64,000 bases of DNA, from NCBI RefSeq assembly GCF_900110215.1, contig NZ_FOCX01000003.1, positions 124,001 through 188,000 on the forward strand, read 5' to 3'. Below, in pieces: positions 18,326 to 27,187 of the stretch (the stretch's first letter is position 1; every line of letters starts with the position of its first letter). Origin of the DNA: Halorientalis persicus (GTDB lineage: Archaea; Halobacteriota; Halobacteria; Halobacteriales; Haloarculaceae). Under the pieces are notes generated by a model. The model saw nothing but the letters and a program-made list of their open reading frames with translations, did not search any database and was not told the DNA's origin. The translations under genes and the position numbers were made by a program.

Positions 18326-19210
18326 GTGACTGCCCCCCACGTGCTGTTGACGAACGACGACGGCATCGACGCCCCCGGGCTGGCGGCGCTGTACGAGGAA
18401 CTGACGGGGGTCGCCGAGGTGACCGTCGTCGCACCGACGGACAACCAGAGTGGGACGGGGCGGACCCGGACCCATCGCACCACCCGCGAGGACCACCCCT
18501 GGGGCTACGCGATCGACGGGACGCCCGCCGACTGCGTGGCCTACGGGGTCGGCGGCCTCGACGCCGACTTCGACCTCGTCGTCGCCGGCTGTAACCACGG
18601 CCCCAACGCCGGCAACTACGTCGTCGGCCGCTCCGGGACGGTGGGTGCCTGCGTCGAAGCCGCCTTCCTCGACATCCCGGGCATCGCCATCTCCGCGTAC
18701 CACGCCCAGGATTTCTTCGTCCACCCGCCCGAGGAGTACGACTTCGGCCGCCCCGCGAAGGTGGCCCGGGAACTGCTCGTCCGGAGCCAGAGCGTCCCGG
18801 TGTTCGAGGAGGCCGACGTGTTGAACGTCAACGCGCCCGTCGACGTGCCCGAGTCCTCGATGCGGCTGACCGAACCCCACCACGACTACGCGGTCGACGT
18901 GGAACACGAGGCCACCGACCGCGACGAGGTCGACATCGGCAAGCCCCGCGAGGGCGACATCGCCATCCGCGACGTGGTCTGGCCCAACACCGTCGGCTGG
19001 GAGAGCCCGTTCCCCGCCGACGAGGACCTCCGGGAGCGCTATCCAGAGGGATCGGATCGGCGCGCCCTCGTCGAGGGCGAGGTCAGCGTCTCGCCGTTGA
19101 CCGCGCCCGCCCTCTCGGTCGAGACTGGGTCGCTCCAGCAGGTCGTCGACGGATACAACGACAGCGAGCGCGCCCGAGAGCGCGCCCACGAGGAACAGCG
19201 CCGCGACTGA
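18326..19210 (+). CDS. surE: 5'/3'-nucleotidase SurE
   Basis: A 294-residue SurE-family phosphatase that removes phosphate from nucleoside monophosphates. The metal site LLTNDDGIDAPGL is at residues 7-19, VAPTDNQSGTG holds the conserved Asn-Gln-Ser, and AGCNHGPNAGNYVVGRSGTV is the second active-site loop. The C-terminal half is acidic. The start is GTG at 18326, nine residues before the first beta strand ends. Compared with bacterial SurE (about 250 residues) it has a longer C-terminus. It stands alone, divergent from the MgtE genes. Confidence 0.9.
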   Translation: MTAPHVLLTNDDGIDAPGLAALYEELTGVAEVTVVAPTDNQSGTGRTRTHRTTREDHPWGYAIDGTPADCVAYGVGGLDADFDLVVAGCNHGPNAGNYVVGRSGTVGACVEAAFLDIPGIAISAYHAQDFFVHPPEEYDFGRPAKVARELLVRSQSVPVFEEADVLNVNAPVDVPESSMRLTEPHHDYAVDVEHEATDRDEVDIGKPREGDIAIRDVVWPNTVGWESPFPADEDLRERYPEGSDRRALVEGEVSVSPLTAPALSVETGSLQQVVDGYNDSERARERAHEEQRRD

Positions 19211-19313
19211 CTGACCCGGGCCGGCCGGTCCAGGCCCCATCGTGCCCGCTCTTATATCGCCCGCCTCACGAGGGAGTTGCTTTACCGGACCGGAGCGGTT
19301 CGTCTCCGATAGC

Positions 19314-19379
19314 ATGATTCGACGGGTAGCAGGGGCCAGTACAGAGTCACGACCGACTGTCGCCGGCGGGGTGGCCTGA
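19314..19379 (+). CDS. Possible 21-residue upstream ORF
   Basis: ATG at 19314 opens a 22-codon frame starting MIRRVAGASTES and ending two bases before the GTG of the alcohol dehydrogenase. A TATA-like GCTTTACCG lies about 31 bases upstream and another, CTTATATCG, at 19251. If the transcript starts near 19312 this would be the first, leaderless reading frame and could set re-initiation on the dehydrogenase gene. It shows no recognisable domain and may be chance. Confidence 0.25.
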   Translation: MIRRVAGASTESRPTVAGGVA

Positions 19380-19381
19380 CC

Positions 19382-20392
19382 GTGCGCGCCGCGCGCTTCC
19401 ACGGTCCCGACGAGGGGCTGGTCGTCGAGGAAGTCCCTCGACCCGAACCGGGGCCCGGCGAGGTGCTGATCGACGTGTCCGCCTGCGGGCTCTGTCACTC
19501 CGATCTCCACCTGATGCACGGCGATTTACCGATTCCGACCCCGCGAACGCTGGGGCACGAGGCCGCCGGCGAGGTCGCGGCGACCGGCCCCGGTGTCGAC
19601 CACCTCGATCCGGGCACGAGCGCCGTCGTCTTCGGCGGCTGGGGCTGTGGCCACTGCGAGGTCTGCACGCGCGGTGACGACCAGCTCTGTAACGTGCTGG
19701 AGTGGGCCGGCATCGGCCAGGACGGCGCGCTCGCGGACTTCGTGGTCGTCCCCGACGCCAAGTACGTCCTGCCGACCGAGATCGACCCCGTCGAGGCCGC
19801 GCCGCTGACCGACGCCGCGCTGACGCCCTACCGGGCGGTCCAGCGCGCCCGCGAACACCTCTCCCCGACCGACACCTTGCTCGTCGTCGGGATCGGCGGC
19901 CTCGGCCAGTTCGGCGTCCAGTTCGCCGCCATGACCGGCGCGCAGGTCGTCGCCGCCGACCAGGACGCCGAGAAACTCGCGCTCGCCGAGGAGTTGGGCG
20001 CGGACGTGACCATCGACGTGACCCAGGAGTCGATCCAGAGTGCGATCCGACGCGTCACGGACGACGGGGCCGACGCCGCCATCGACTTCGTCGGCAAAGA
20101 CGAGACCCTGCAGGCCTGCGGGAACGCGCTGGGCACGCAGGGCCGGCTCTACATCGTCGGCATCGGCGGCGGCTCCTTCGAGCTCTCCTTTAACCCCCTC
20201 GTGGGGAGCGAACTCGTCTGTACGAACGTGTTCTGGGGCAGTATCGACCAGCTTCGGGACGTGCTGGACCTGGCCGAGGCCGGCCGACTCAACGTGGGCG
20301 TCGAGCCCGTCGGCTTCGAGGATCTGGCCGCCACCTACGACCGACTGGAGGACGGCGACGTGGATCGACGGGCCGTTCTCGTGCCGGAGTGA
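19382..20392 (+). CDS. Zinc-dependent NAD(P) alcohol dehydrogenase
   Basis: A 336-residue medium-chain dehydrogenase. The catalytic zinc site is CGLCHSDLH plus GHEAAGEV; the structural zinc lobe is GWGCGHCEVCTRGDDQLCN with four cysteines. The nucleotide-binding fold is LLVVGIGGLGQFGVQFAA followed by an acidic residue after strand 2 (VAADQD), favouring NAD. It oxidises a primary or secondary alcohol, or the reverse; the substrate cannot be told. Starts at GTG 19382. Isolated gene. Confidence 0.9.
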   Translation: MRAARFHGPDEGLVVEEVPRPEPGPGEVLIDVSACGLCHSDLHLMHGDLPIPTPRTLGHEAAGEVAATGPGVDHLDPGTSAVVFGGWGCGHCEVCTRGDDQLCNVLEWAGIGQDGALADFVVVPDAKYVLPTEIDPVEAAPLTDAALTPYRAVQRAREHLSPTDTLLVVGIGGLGQFGVQFAAMTGAQVVAADQDAEKLALAEELGADVTIDVTQESIQSAIRRVTDDGADAAIDFVGKDETLQACGNALGTQGRLYIVGIGGGSFELSFNPLVGSELVCTNVFWGSIDQLRDVLDLAEAGRLNVGVEPVGFEDLAATYDRLEDGDVDRRAVLVPE

Positions 20393-20426
20393 CTGAAATT
20401 AAGTCCCCCGCGGCCGATGGGGTCGT

Positions 20427-20636
20427 ATGGTCGAGACAAACGTCGGCGGCACCGACCGGAAAGGCCGCGCACTGTTGGCGGTCGTCCTGACGGTCGTCGC
20501 CGTCGCCACGCTTCGAAAGGGGAACCGGAAGACTGGACTGCTCGCGGGGATCGGCGCGCTCGCGTTCGGATTCAACGCCACGACCTGTTTCTGTGGGCTG
20601 AACGCGGCGCTCGGCATCGACACGTCCGAGGAGTAG
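20427..20636 (+). CDS. Small DUF2892-like membrane protein
   Basis: A 69-residue protein with two short helices. The pattern NVGGTDRKGRALLAV near the start and CGLNAALGIDTSE at the end matches the YgaP/DUF2892 membrane-domain layout (N-G-x-D-R, then Cys and LGIxT). Function unknown; relatives are fused to rhodanese domains. AAATTAAG lies 27 bases before the ATG. Confidence 0.7.
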   Translation: MVETNVGGTDRKGRALLAVVLTVVAVATLRKGNRKTGLLAGIGALAFGFNATTCFCGLNAALGIDTSEE

Positions 20637-20688
20637 GCCAGAGGAGAGGTCGGTACATTCTTCCGCGTCGGTCCCGCACATCCCGAAC

Positions 20689-20862
20689 ATGACCGAGTTT
20701 ACCGTCAGTGGTCGATGGCAGGCCCGAGATGGGTGGGAATCGTTCGAGAAGACCCTCGACGCCGAAAACGAGGACGTCGCGGTCGAACACACCTACGCCG
20801 AGTTCGGCTCCAAGCACGGCCTCAAGCGCACACAGGTCGAAATCAGTGAGGTGGCCCAATGA
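20689..20862 (+). CDS. rpl18a: 50S ribosomal protein L18Ae/LX
   Basis: A 57-residue protein, MTEFTVSGRWQARDGWESFE at the start, then HTYAEFGSKHGLKRTQVEIS: the archaeal LX (L18Ae) protein at its normal length. It is a large-subunit component. It overlaps pfdA by four bases (ATGA), and pfdA-ftsY follow, the standard archaeal order. In most haloarchaea this gene follows eif6 directly; here the two are 18 kb apart. Confidence 0.93.
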   Translation: MTEFTVSGRWQARDGWESFEKTLDAENEDVAVEHTYAEFGSKHGLKRTQVEISEVAQ

Positions 20863-21329
20863 GCCTCGGTGGCGGCGGTGGCGGCGGCGGCCAGCTCCAG
20901 CAGCTCGCCGAAGAGATCCAGGCTCTCGAAGAGGAGAAGGAAGCCCTCGAAGCCGAGATCGAGGATCTCCAGGCCGAACAGACCGAGATTGACGAGGCCA
21001 TCGAGGCCATCCAGACGCTGGACACGGGCGAGACAGTCCAGGTGCCGCTGGGCGGCGACGCGTACGTCCGCGCCGAGATCCAGGACATCGACGAGATCAT
21101 CGTCTCGCTGGGCGGCGGCTACGCGGCCGAGCGCGACCAGAACGACGCCGTCGACACCCTGGAGAACAAGAAAGACACTCTCGACGACCGGATCGAGGAC
21201 ATCCGCGAGGAGATCAGCGAGGTCGAGGCCGAGAGCGACGAACTCGAGGAGAAGGCTCAGCAGATGCAACAACAGCAGATGCAACAGCAGATGGCCCAGA
21301 TGCAAGAGCAGGAAGGCGGCGACGAGTAA
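20859..21329 (+). CDS. pfdA: Prefoldin subunit alpha
   Basis: A 156-residue protein with the class alpha prefoldin layout: N-terminal coiled coil (about residues 12-45, QQLAEEIQALEEEKEALEAE), a central beta hairpin (VQVPLGGDAYVRAEI and DEIIVSLGGGYAAE), and a C-terminal coiled coil. A Gly run (SLGGGGGGGG) begins the protein and a Gln/Met tail (QQMQQQQMQQQMAQM) ends it. With PfdB it makes the hexameric chaperone that hands unfolded protein to the thermosome. It is coupled to rpl18a and sits six bases before ftsY. Confidence 0.93.
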   Translation: MSLGGGGGGGGQLQQLAEEIQALEEEKEALEAEIEDLQAEQTEIDEAIEAIQTLDTGETVQVPLGGDAYVRAEIQDIDEIIVSLGGGYAAERDQNDAVDTLENKKDTLDDRIEDIREEISEVEAESDELEEKAQQMQQQQMQQQMAQMQEQEGGDE

Positions 21330-21335
21330 GGGGCC

Positions 21336-22481
21336 ATGTTCGACGGACTGAAAGACAAGCTCAACAGCTTCAAAGAGAACGTCGAGGAAGAGGCTGAACC
21401 GGTCGAGGAGGCCGAGGACGCCGACGCCGAGACGGAACCCGCGGACGCCGAGGAACCGGCCGAGGAGACCGAAGCGGCCGAACCCGAGACGGATGCAGAG
21501 CCAGCCGACTCCGAGTCCGAGCCCGAATCCGAGGCCGACGCGGACGACAGCGGGAGCGACCGCGGGCTGATGGAGCGAGCGAAACTCGCAGCCACGGGCA
21601 AGGAGGTCATCGAGGAAGACGACCTCGAAGGCCCGCTCGAAGAGCTGGAGCTGGCCCTGCTCTCCTCGGACGTGGAGATGAGCGTCGCCCAGGAGATCCT
21701 GCGGGGCATCCGTGAGAACCTGATCGGCGAGACGCGCTCGAAGGTCAAGACGACGGGGCTGGTCGTCGAGGAGGCGCTGCGTGACGCGCTGATCGACGTG
21801 ATCAGCGTCGGGCAGTTCGACTTCGAGCAGCGAATCGCCGAGGCCGACAAACCCGTCTCGATCATCTTCACGGGCGTCAACGGCGTCGGGAAGACGACGA
21901 CCATCGCCAAGCTTTCCCAGTGGCTCGACGAGCGGGGCTACTCGACGGTGCTGGCCAACGGCGACACCTACCGGGCCGGCGCGAACGAACAGCTCCAGCA
22001 ACACGCCGACGCCCTGGACGAACGGCTGATCTCTCACGAGCAGGGCTCGGACCCGGCGGCGGTCATCTACGACGCCGTCGAGTACGCCGAGGCCAACGAC
22101 GTGGACGTGGTGCTGGGCGATACGGCCGGTCGGCTCCACACCAGCAACGACCTGATGGACCAACTGGAGAAGATCGACCGCGTGATCGACCCGGACATGA
22201 CGATCTTCGTCGACGAGGCGGTGGCGGGACAGGACGCCGTCAACCGCGCCCGGGAGTTCGACGACGCGGCCGCCATCGACGGCGCGGTCCTCACCAAGGC
22301 CGACGCCGACCCGCAGGGTGGTGCGGCCATCTCGATCGCCCAGGTCACGGGCAAACCGATCCTGTTCCTGGGGACCGGGCAGGACTACGACGACCTCGAA
22401 CCGTTCGATCCCGCGGTCATCGTCGACCGCCTGCTCGGCCACGACGACGAGGAACCGGGGCCCGACGAAGCCGCGGCGTAG
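21336..22481 (+). CDS. ftsY: Signal recognition particle receptor FtsY
   Basis: A 381-residue SRP receptor. Residues 1-75 form a very acidic, low-complexity A domain rich in Glu, Asp and Ala, with a first amphipathic stretch (MFDGLKDKLNSFKENVEE) that may touch the membrane. Then come the N domain and the G domain: GVNGVGKTTTIAKLS (G1), DTYRAGANEQL (G2), DTAGRLHTS (G3), TKADADPQGG (G4). It docks the SRP-ribosome complex at the membrane through GTP-dependent pairing with SRP54, coded at 23818. Follows pfdA by six bases. Confidence 0.95.
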   Translation: MFDGLKDKLNSFKENVEEEAEPVEEAEDADAETEPADAEEPAEETEAAEPETDAEPADSESEPESEADADDSGSDRGLMERAKLAATGKEVIEEDDLEGPLEELELALLSSDVEMSVAQEILRGIRENLIGETRSKVKTTGLVVEEALRDALIDVISVGQFDFEQRIAEADKPVSIIFTGVNGVGKTTTIAKLSQWLDERGYSTVLANGDTYRAGANEQLQQHADALDERLISHEQGSDPAAVIYDAVEYAEANDVDVVLGDTAGRLHTSNDLMDQLEKIDRVIDPDMTIFVDEAVAGQDAVNRAREFDDAAAIDGAVLTKADADPQGGAAISIAQVTGKPILFLGTGQDYDDLEPFDPAVIVDRLLGHDDEEPGPDEAAA

Positions 22482-22495
22482 CTGTCCGTTTCTCT

Positions 22496-23011
22496 CTACT
22501 CGCCGGTCGCGGCCGCTGGATCGGCGTCGTGCCGCCAGTACGACAGGAGCGCGTAGCCTCCGGCCGCGAGCAGGAGGCAGCCGCCGAGGCCGAGGACCGC
22601 CAGCCCGGGCTCCAGTTCGACGGTCACGGCGTCGCCCGCCATCTCCGGGCCACTCTCGGCGACACGCCGCTGGATCCGGCTGCGCGTGGCCCGGAACTCC
22701 CTGTAGTCGAGGGCCGCGACGGCGGTGACGAGCGTCCCGGTGAGCGCGGTGACGGCGGCCGTCTTCGGCCCGGGTCGGGACCTGACGGCCGCCGCGACCA
22801 GGACCGCGAGCGCGAGGACCGCGAGGACGAGCGTGATCGTCCCGTCGCCGTCGAGGCCGGTGACCGTCTGCGTCTCGGGGACGTTGGGCAGGTCCGCCAG
22901 CGCCGCGTCGAAACGAACGGTCGCCCACGGAAGGACGGAACCGACCGCGGCGACGACGGCTCCGATACCGGCCAGCAGTACCCAGCGCGGCAACGACACG
23001 TCGGTATCCAT
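22496..23011 (-). CDS. Hypothetical four-helix membrane protein
   Basis: A 171-residue protein with four clear hydrophobic segments (for example WVLLAGIGAVVAAVGSVLPW and ITLVLAVLALAVLVAAAV) and an outside loop of about 40 residues with RSRIQRRVAESGPEMAGD. It ends in a short acidic tail. No domain is recognised. It lies between ftsY and srp54 on the opposite strand, so it separates the two SRP genes without joining their transcript. Confidence 0.6.
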   Translation of the reverse strand: MDTDVSLPRWVLLAGIGAVVAAVGSVLPWATVRFDAALADLPNVPETQTVTGLDGDGTITLVLAVLALAVLVAAAVRSRPGPKTAAVTALTGTLVTAVAALDYREFRATRSRIQRRVAESGPEMAGDAVTVELEPGLAVLGLGGCLLLAAGGYALLSYWRHDADPAAATGE

Positions 23012-23086
23012 ACGCAGGGTCCTGTTTCCGGCGGGTAAAACCGGTTCCGGAACGGTCGATTACGGTCTTCGATACTCTCCCCACCG

Positions 23087-23659
23087 CTACCGACAGGACT
23101 CCTCGAACGTCTCCGCCTGCGCCCGGAGGAAGCCGATCAGTTCGTCAAGTGGATCGGGAATCTCCGCCGTCGGGTCGACCCCGGTCTCGTACGTGGAGCC
23201 GTCGACGGTGAGCGTGACGTGCGGCGTCGGCGTGTCGGTCGGACACGGTTCGTCGCAGTCGTAGTGATCGGCCCACGACGCGGGGTCGGCCGCTGCGACC
23301 AGCCGTTCGAGCCGGTCGGCCTCGGTGCGGGTTAGCGCTCCCTCGCGCGGGCCTCCGCTGGCGGTGTCGGTCAGCAACTGTCCACAGTCGTAGATGTAGG
23401 TGAGGCGGCCGCTCGGGTCGATATCCAGAGTCTCGCCCCGGCCAGTGTAGCCGCTTCCGTACCGGTAGGTCACGGCCACGTCCATCGACACCGACGGCGG
23501 CGCTTCGGTTGCCGACACCGTCGGGGTGGACGATTGGCCGGTCGTGAGCGTGCCGGTCGTCGCAGGCGACCGGTCGGTTCCCGATTCGGTGTCTCCGGCA
23601 CAGCCGGCGGTCAGCGGCAGGACAGCGGCGAGTGCCCCCACGAACGCACGGCGGTTCAT
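23087..23659 (-). CDS. Hypothetical haloarchaeal lipoprotein
   Basis: A 190-residue secreted protein with an Arg pair near the start (MNRRAFVGA) and lipobox LTAGC, anchoring Cys20. A Thr/Ser-rich linker follows, then a soluble domain containing six cysteines (YDCGQLL, HYDCDEPCPTDTPTP, EESC), probably disulfide-linked. No family is recognised. The TATA-like GGCTTTTTTC lies about 28 bases upstream, and a larger motif (23703-23724) similar to sites at 28096 and 46402 sits just before it. Confidence 0.65.
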   Translation of the reverse strand: MNRRAFVGALAAVLPLTAGCAGDTESGTDRSPATTGTLTTGQSSTPTVSATEAPPSVSMDVAVTYRYGSGYTGRGETLDIDPSGRLTYIYDCGQLLTDTASGGPREGALTRTEADRLERLVAAADPASWADHYDCDEPCPTDTPTPHVTLTVDGSTYETGVDPTAEIPDPLDELIGFLRAQAETFEESCR

Positions 23660-23817
23660 GCTCTCACCGAGTCGCGGTGCGAAAAAAGCCGTTGCGGTGG
23701 CTCAAACGTCCCTTTGACTCTCCCGCGGTCGGCGAGCGTGTCCTGACGGTGTGGCGTCGCCGGTGCCCGACAGAAAAAGCCTTTACCGCTTGGCTAGCGT
23801 ACCTCGGGTAACTAACT

Positions 23818-25230
23818 ATGGTACTCGACGATCTGGGGAGTTCGCTCCGGGGGACGCTCGACGACCTCCGGGGGAAGTCCCGCATCGACGAAGCCGACGT
23901 GGAAGACGTCGTCAAGGAGATCCAGCGCTCGCTGTTGCAGGCCGACGTTGACACGAGCCTGGTGATGGAGCTGTCGGACAACATCGAACAGCGGGCGCTG
24001 GAGGAGGAACCGCCGAGCAGTACCTCCGCCCGCGACTGGGTCCTCCGTGTCGTCTACGAGGAGATGGTCGACCTGGTGGGCGACTCCACGGAGTTGCCTC
24101 TCGAAGAGCAGACGATCCTGCTCGCCGGCCTCTACGGGTCGGGGAAGACGACCACGGCCGCCAAGATGGCGTGGTGGTTCTCGAAGAAGGGGCTGCGCCC
24201 CGCGGTCATCCAGACCGACACCGACCGCCCTGGCGCGTACGACCAGGCCAAGCAGATGGCCGACAACGCCGAGGTCGACTTCTACGGCGACCCCGACGAG
24301 GACGATCCGGTCGAGATCGCCCAGGCCGGCCTGGAGGAGACCCAGGAGGCCGACGTGCGCATCGTCGACACCGCCGGTCGTGACGGCCTGAACCAGGAAC
24401 TCATCGAGCAGATCGAGCGCATCGACGACGCCGTCGACCCCGACCGGAACCTGCTCGTGATCGACGCCGCGATGGGCCAGTCCGCGAAGGATCAGGCCCG
24501 CGAGTTCGAGGAGGCCATCGGCATCGACGGCGTCGCCATCACGAAACTCGACGGGACGGCGAAAGGTGGCGGCGCGCTGGCGGCCGTCAACGAGACCGGC
24601 TCGTCGATCGCCTTCCTCGGGACCGGCGAGACGGTGCAGGACATCGAGCGGTTCGAGCCCTCCGGGTTCATCTCCCGCCTGCTCGGGATGGGCGACCTCA
24701 AACAGCTCACCGAGCGCGTCGAGCGCGCGATGGAGGAGACCCAGGACGAGGAGGACTGGGACCCCGAGGACCTGATGGAAGGGGAGTTCACCCTCCGGGA
24801 TATGCGCCACCAGATGAAGGCCATGGACAACATGGGCCCGCTCGATCAGGTGATGGACATGATCCCCGGCATGGGCGGCGGGCTGATGGACCAGTTGCCC
24901 GACAACGCCATGGACGTGACCAAAGACCGGATGCGCTCTTTCGAGGTCATCATGGACTCGATGACCGAGGACGAACTCGAACACCCACGCTCCATCGGCC
25001 AGAGCCAGATCAAACGCATCGCGAAGGGCTCGGGGACCAGCGAGGACCGCGTCCGCGAACTGCTCGAACAGCACAAGATGATGGCCAAGACCCTCAATCA
25101 GTTCCAGGGCATGGGCGACGCCGACATGGAGCGGATGATGAAACAGATGCAACAGGGCGGCGGCGGTCCCGGCGGCCCCGGCGGCGGCATGGGCGGGATG
25201 GGCGGCGGTGGCGGGCCGTTCGGCGACTAA
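23818..25230 (+). CDS. srp54: Signal recognition particle protein SRP54
   Basis: A 470-residue protein in N-G-M order: the N domain (residues 1-95), the G domain with [32 protein letters not shown] and [10 protein letters not shown], and a methionine-rich M domain ([26 protein letters not shown]) that binds 7S RNA and signal peptides. It ends in a Gly/Met-rich tail ([15 protein letters not shown]) of about 35 residues. Length is typical. It recognises nascent membrane and secreted proteins and docks at FtsY. The ATG is preceded by a TATA-like CCTTTACCG. The stop codon is embedded in the start of a palindromic region. Confidence 0.95.
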   Translation: MVLDDLGSSLRGTLDDLRGKSRIDEADVEDVVKEIQRSLLQADVDTSLVMELSDNIEQRALEEEPPSSTSARDWVLRVVYEEMVDLVGDSTELPLEEQTILLAGLYGSGKTTTAAKMAWWFSKKGLRPAVIQTDTDRPGAYDQAKQMADNAEVDFYGDPDEDDPVEIAQAGLEETQEADVRIVDTAGRDGLNQELIEQIERIDDAVDPDRNLLVIDAAMGQSAKDQAREFEEAIGIDGVAITKLDGTAKGGGALAAVNETGSSIAFLGTGETVQDIERFEPSGFISRLLGMGDLKQLTERVERAMEETQDEEDWDPEDLMEGEFTLRDMRHQMKAMDNMGPLDQVMDMIPGMGGGLMDQLPDNAMDVTKDRMRSFEVIMDSMTEDELEHPRSIGQSQIKRIAKGSGTSEDRVRELLEQHKMMAKTLNQFQGMGDADMERMMKQMQQGGGGPGGPGGGMGGMGGGGGPFGD

Positions 25231-25668
25231 ATTTTTACTGCGGGGGAGTTTCCTCGCTCGCGTCGCTCGCTGCGGGAACCCCCCTTGCAAAAATTTAGTA
25301 CAAAAACCGCCGGACGCGAGCCACCGGCTCGCGTCCGGTACACAGTGCTGGTGTCTCCGCAACCGCAAGTCGCCCTATCCTTCGAACCCGTCCTCCGCGG
25401 CTCGTCCCTCGCCGCTCCAGTTTGAGGCGCTCACTGCGTTCGCGCCTCCCTACTCCTCGCGGGCCACTCCGTTCCCCGCTCGGATTTCCGGAGACACTCC
25501 CTGCGTCGCCGGCGTGGTCCGGGAGAGCGAAGCTCTCTCGTCCTCACCAGAACGCGGAGCGTTCTGGTTAGCAGCCAGATGCCGACGGCGTCTGGCGACA
25601 TCACGAAAGGCGCTTCGCGCCTTTCGAACGACTTCGCGCCGGCTGCCCGAGGGATCTTCGATCCCTCG
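25226..25668. repeat. Palindrome field after srp54 (element E and six hairpins)
   Basis: No gene is seen in 25231-25682. At 25226-25301 ACTAAATTTTTACTGCGGGG and its inverted end TTGCAAAAATTTAGT form a long imperfect palindrome that includes the srp54 stop. Then come perfect hairpins: 25310-25338 (13-bp arms, loop ACC), 25523-25537 (GAGAGC-GAA-GCTCTC), 25547-25567 (CCAGAACGC arm, loop GGA), 25574-25596 (loop GAC), 25604-25626 (CGAAAGGCGC arm, loop TTC), 25648-25668 (CGAGGGATC arm, loop TTC). The first could end srp54 transcription; the rest look like mobile palindromes. Confidence 0.65.
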
Positions 25669-25682
25669 CTGGTCGTGTCTCC

Positions 25683-26771
25683 CTACTCCTCGAACCGGAA
25701 CACACCGTCTTCCTGCACCACGTCCCCGTCCACCTCGATCCGGGAGTCCTCGCTCATGTCGACGATCATGTCGACGTGCTGGGCGCTCTGGTTCTGCGTG
25801 TTGTCCTCGCCGACGGTCTCCTCGTAGGCGCGACCGACGGCCATGTGGACGGTGTCGCCCATCTTCTCGTCGAACAGCATATTGTAGGTGAACTGGTCGA
25901 TGTCGCGGTTCATGCCGATCCCGAGTTCGCCCAGCCGTTTCGCGCCGGGATCCGTTTCGAGGATGGACTCCAGTACTTCCGCGTTCTTCTCGGCGTCGTA
26001 CTCGACGACTTCGCCGTCCTCGAAGACGAGTCGCGCCCCGAGGACCTCCCGGCCGTTCTGGTAGACGGGTTTGTCGAATAGCACTTCGCCCTCGACGGAG
26101 TCGGGGACGGGCGCGGTGAACACCTCACCGCCGGGGATGTTGTGGACGTTCGTGTCGTTCAGGGCGTGGTTGCCCGCGATGGACATGGTCACGTCGGTCG
26201 TCTCGCCCGAGACGATGCGGACTTCCGCGCCGTCTTCGAGGATCTCGACCATGTGTTCCTGAAATTCTTCCTGGGCGTCCCAGTCTTTCAGGACCGCGTC
26301 GTAGACGAAGTTCTCGTAGGCTTCAGTGCTCATCTCGGCCAGTTGGGCGTTGGCTGGCGTGGGGTGCTGGGTGAGCGTCCAGCGGTCGGAGAGTCGTTCG
26401 TTCAGGATTGGGCTGTGGGCCTGCTGGTACTCCGCCGTCGTATCGCTGTCCACGTCGTCCATCTCGGTGACGTTCGCGTTGGCCCGGATGACGACGTGGC
26501 AGTCGGCTTCCTCGACCAGCGCCTGCTCGTGACCGGGCGTCTCGAACTCCACGTCGGCCTGGTCGGCCGAGCGGAGGTAGCCCCGGATGGCGCGGCCGCT
26601 CCGGTTGGTTCGGAGCGTGACGGGGTGGGCACCGCGGTCGCCGGCGAGTTCGTAGAGGGCGACGACCAGGTCGTCGGCGGCCGGCTCGGCCTTGATGACG
26701 AGGTTGTCGCCCCCGTCCAGATCGATGGCGTCTGCGAGCACCTGCGCGTGTTCGCGGATGCGTGGGTCCAT
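25683..26771 (-). CDS. M29-family aminopeptidase
   Basis: A 362-residue cytoplasmic metallopeptidase of the M29 (AmpS/PepS) family. It shows the family arrangement: N-terminal DPRIREHAQVLADAIDLDGG, the central SIAGNHALNDTNVHNIPGGE with metal ligands, GEVLFDKPVYQNG, and the C-terminal GELGIGMNRDIDQFTYNMLFDEKMGDTVHMAVGRAY with the conserved Glu and His. It removes N-terminal residues from peptides. Start: ATG at 26771, as the earlier part of the frame (26837) does not match the family. A short palindrome, GAGGCGCGAGCGCCTC, at 26817-26832 lies upstream. Confidence 0.88.
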   Translation of the reverse strand: MDPRIREHAQVLADAIDLDGGDNLVIKAEPAADDLVVALYELAGDRGAHPVTLRTNRSGRAIRGYLRSADQADVEFETPGHEQALVEEADCHVVIRANANVTEMDDVDSDTTAEYQQAHSPILNERLSDRWTLTQHPTPANAQLAEMSTEAYENFVYDAVLKDWDAQEEFQEHMVEILEDGAEVRIVSGETTDVTMSIAGNHALNDTNVHNIPGGEVFTAPVPDSVEGEVLFDKPVYQNGREVLGARLVFEDGEVVEYDAEKNAEVLESILETDPGAKRLGELGIGMNRDIDQFTYNMLFDEKMGDTVHMAVGRAYEETVGEDNTQNQSAQHVDMIVDMSEDSRIEVDGDVVQEDGVFRFEE

Positions 26772-26953
26772 GCCACGGGGGAGGGCCGGTCGCCGGTAAT
26801 CGGTTTCGAAAGGGGCGAGGCGCGAGCGCCTCGACAATGCGAGCGGGGAGTGTGAGGTCTTCGACCTCGATTCGACCGGGCTACGGCCGCGAGAACGCGC
26901 CGACTCGCGAGGTCGAGGATCCCTCGACAGTCAGCGCGACCAAGCTGGAACGA

Positions 26954-27082
26954 CTACCCGTTCCGTCTCCCTTCGTTCATCCCCTCTTTCACCGCCGTAG
27001 CGGTCCGGCGGAAAAACAGGTAGACGAGGAAGACGAACCCGAGCATGACGGCGACCATCCCCCACAGTACCAGATCGGCCAT
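26954..27082 (-). CDS. 42-residue single-helix membrane protein
   Basis: A short frame starting MADLVLWGMVAVMLGFVFLV and ending FFRRTATAVKEGMNEGRRNG: one membrane helix followed by a basic amphipathic tail, the positive-inside pattern. No family is recognised. It lies in the 416-base gap between the M29 peptidase and the HTH gene, and reads toward the peptidase. Codon use (GC at third positions) fits the neighbours, which supports a real gene. Confidence 0.6.
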   Translation of the reverse strand: MADLVLWGMVAVMLGFVFLVYLFFRRTATAVKEGMNEGRRNG

Positions 27083-27187
27083 GTCGCCACGTAGCTCACG
27101 CGGCGGCAAAGCCCTTTTCCTCGACCCGGCTCACAGCCGGGAAGACGTAACAAAGTTGATGCCCGATGCTATCGTAGCCGGCGAACG

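Noticed and set aside
20793-23084. A 763-codon open frame on the minus strand over pfdA and ftsY
   Set aside because: It is antisense to well-identified genes and reads as repetitive Leu/Val/Asp/Arg sequence, a usual artefact of GC-rich codon use.
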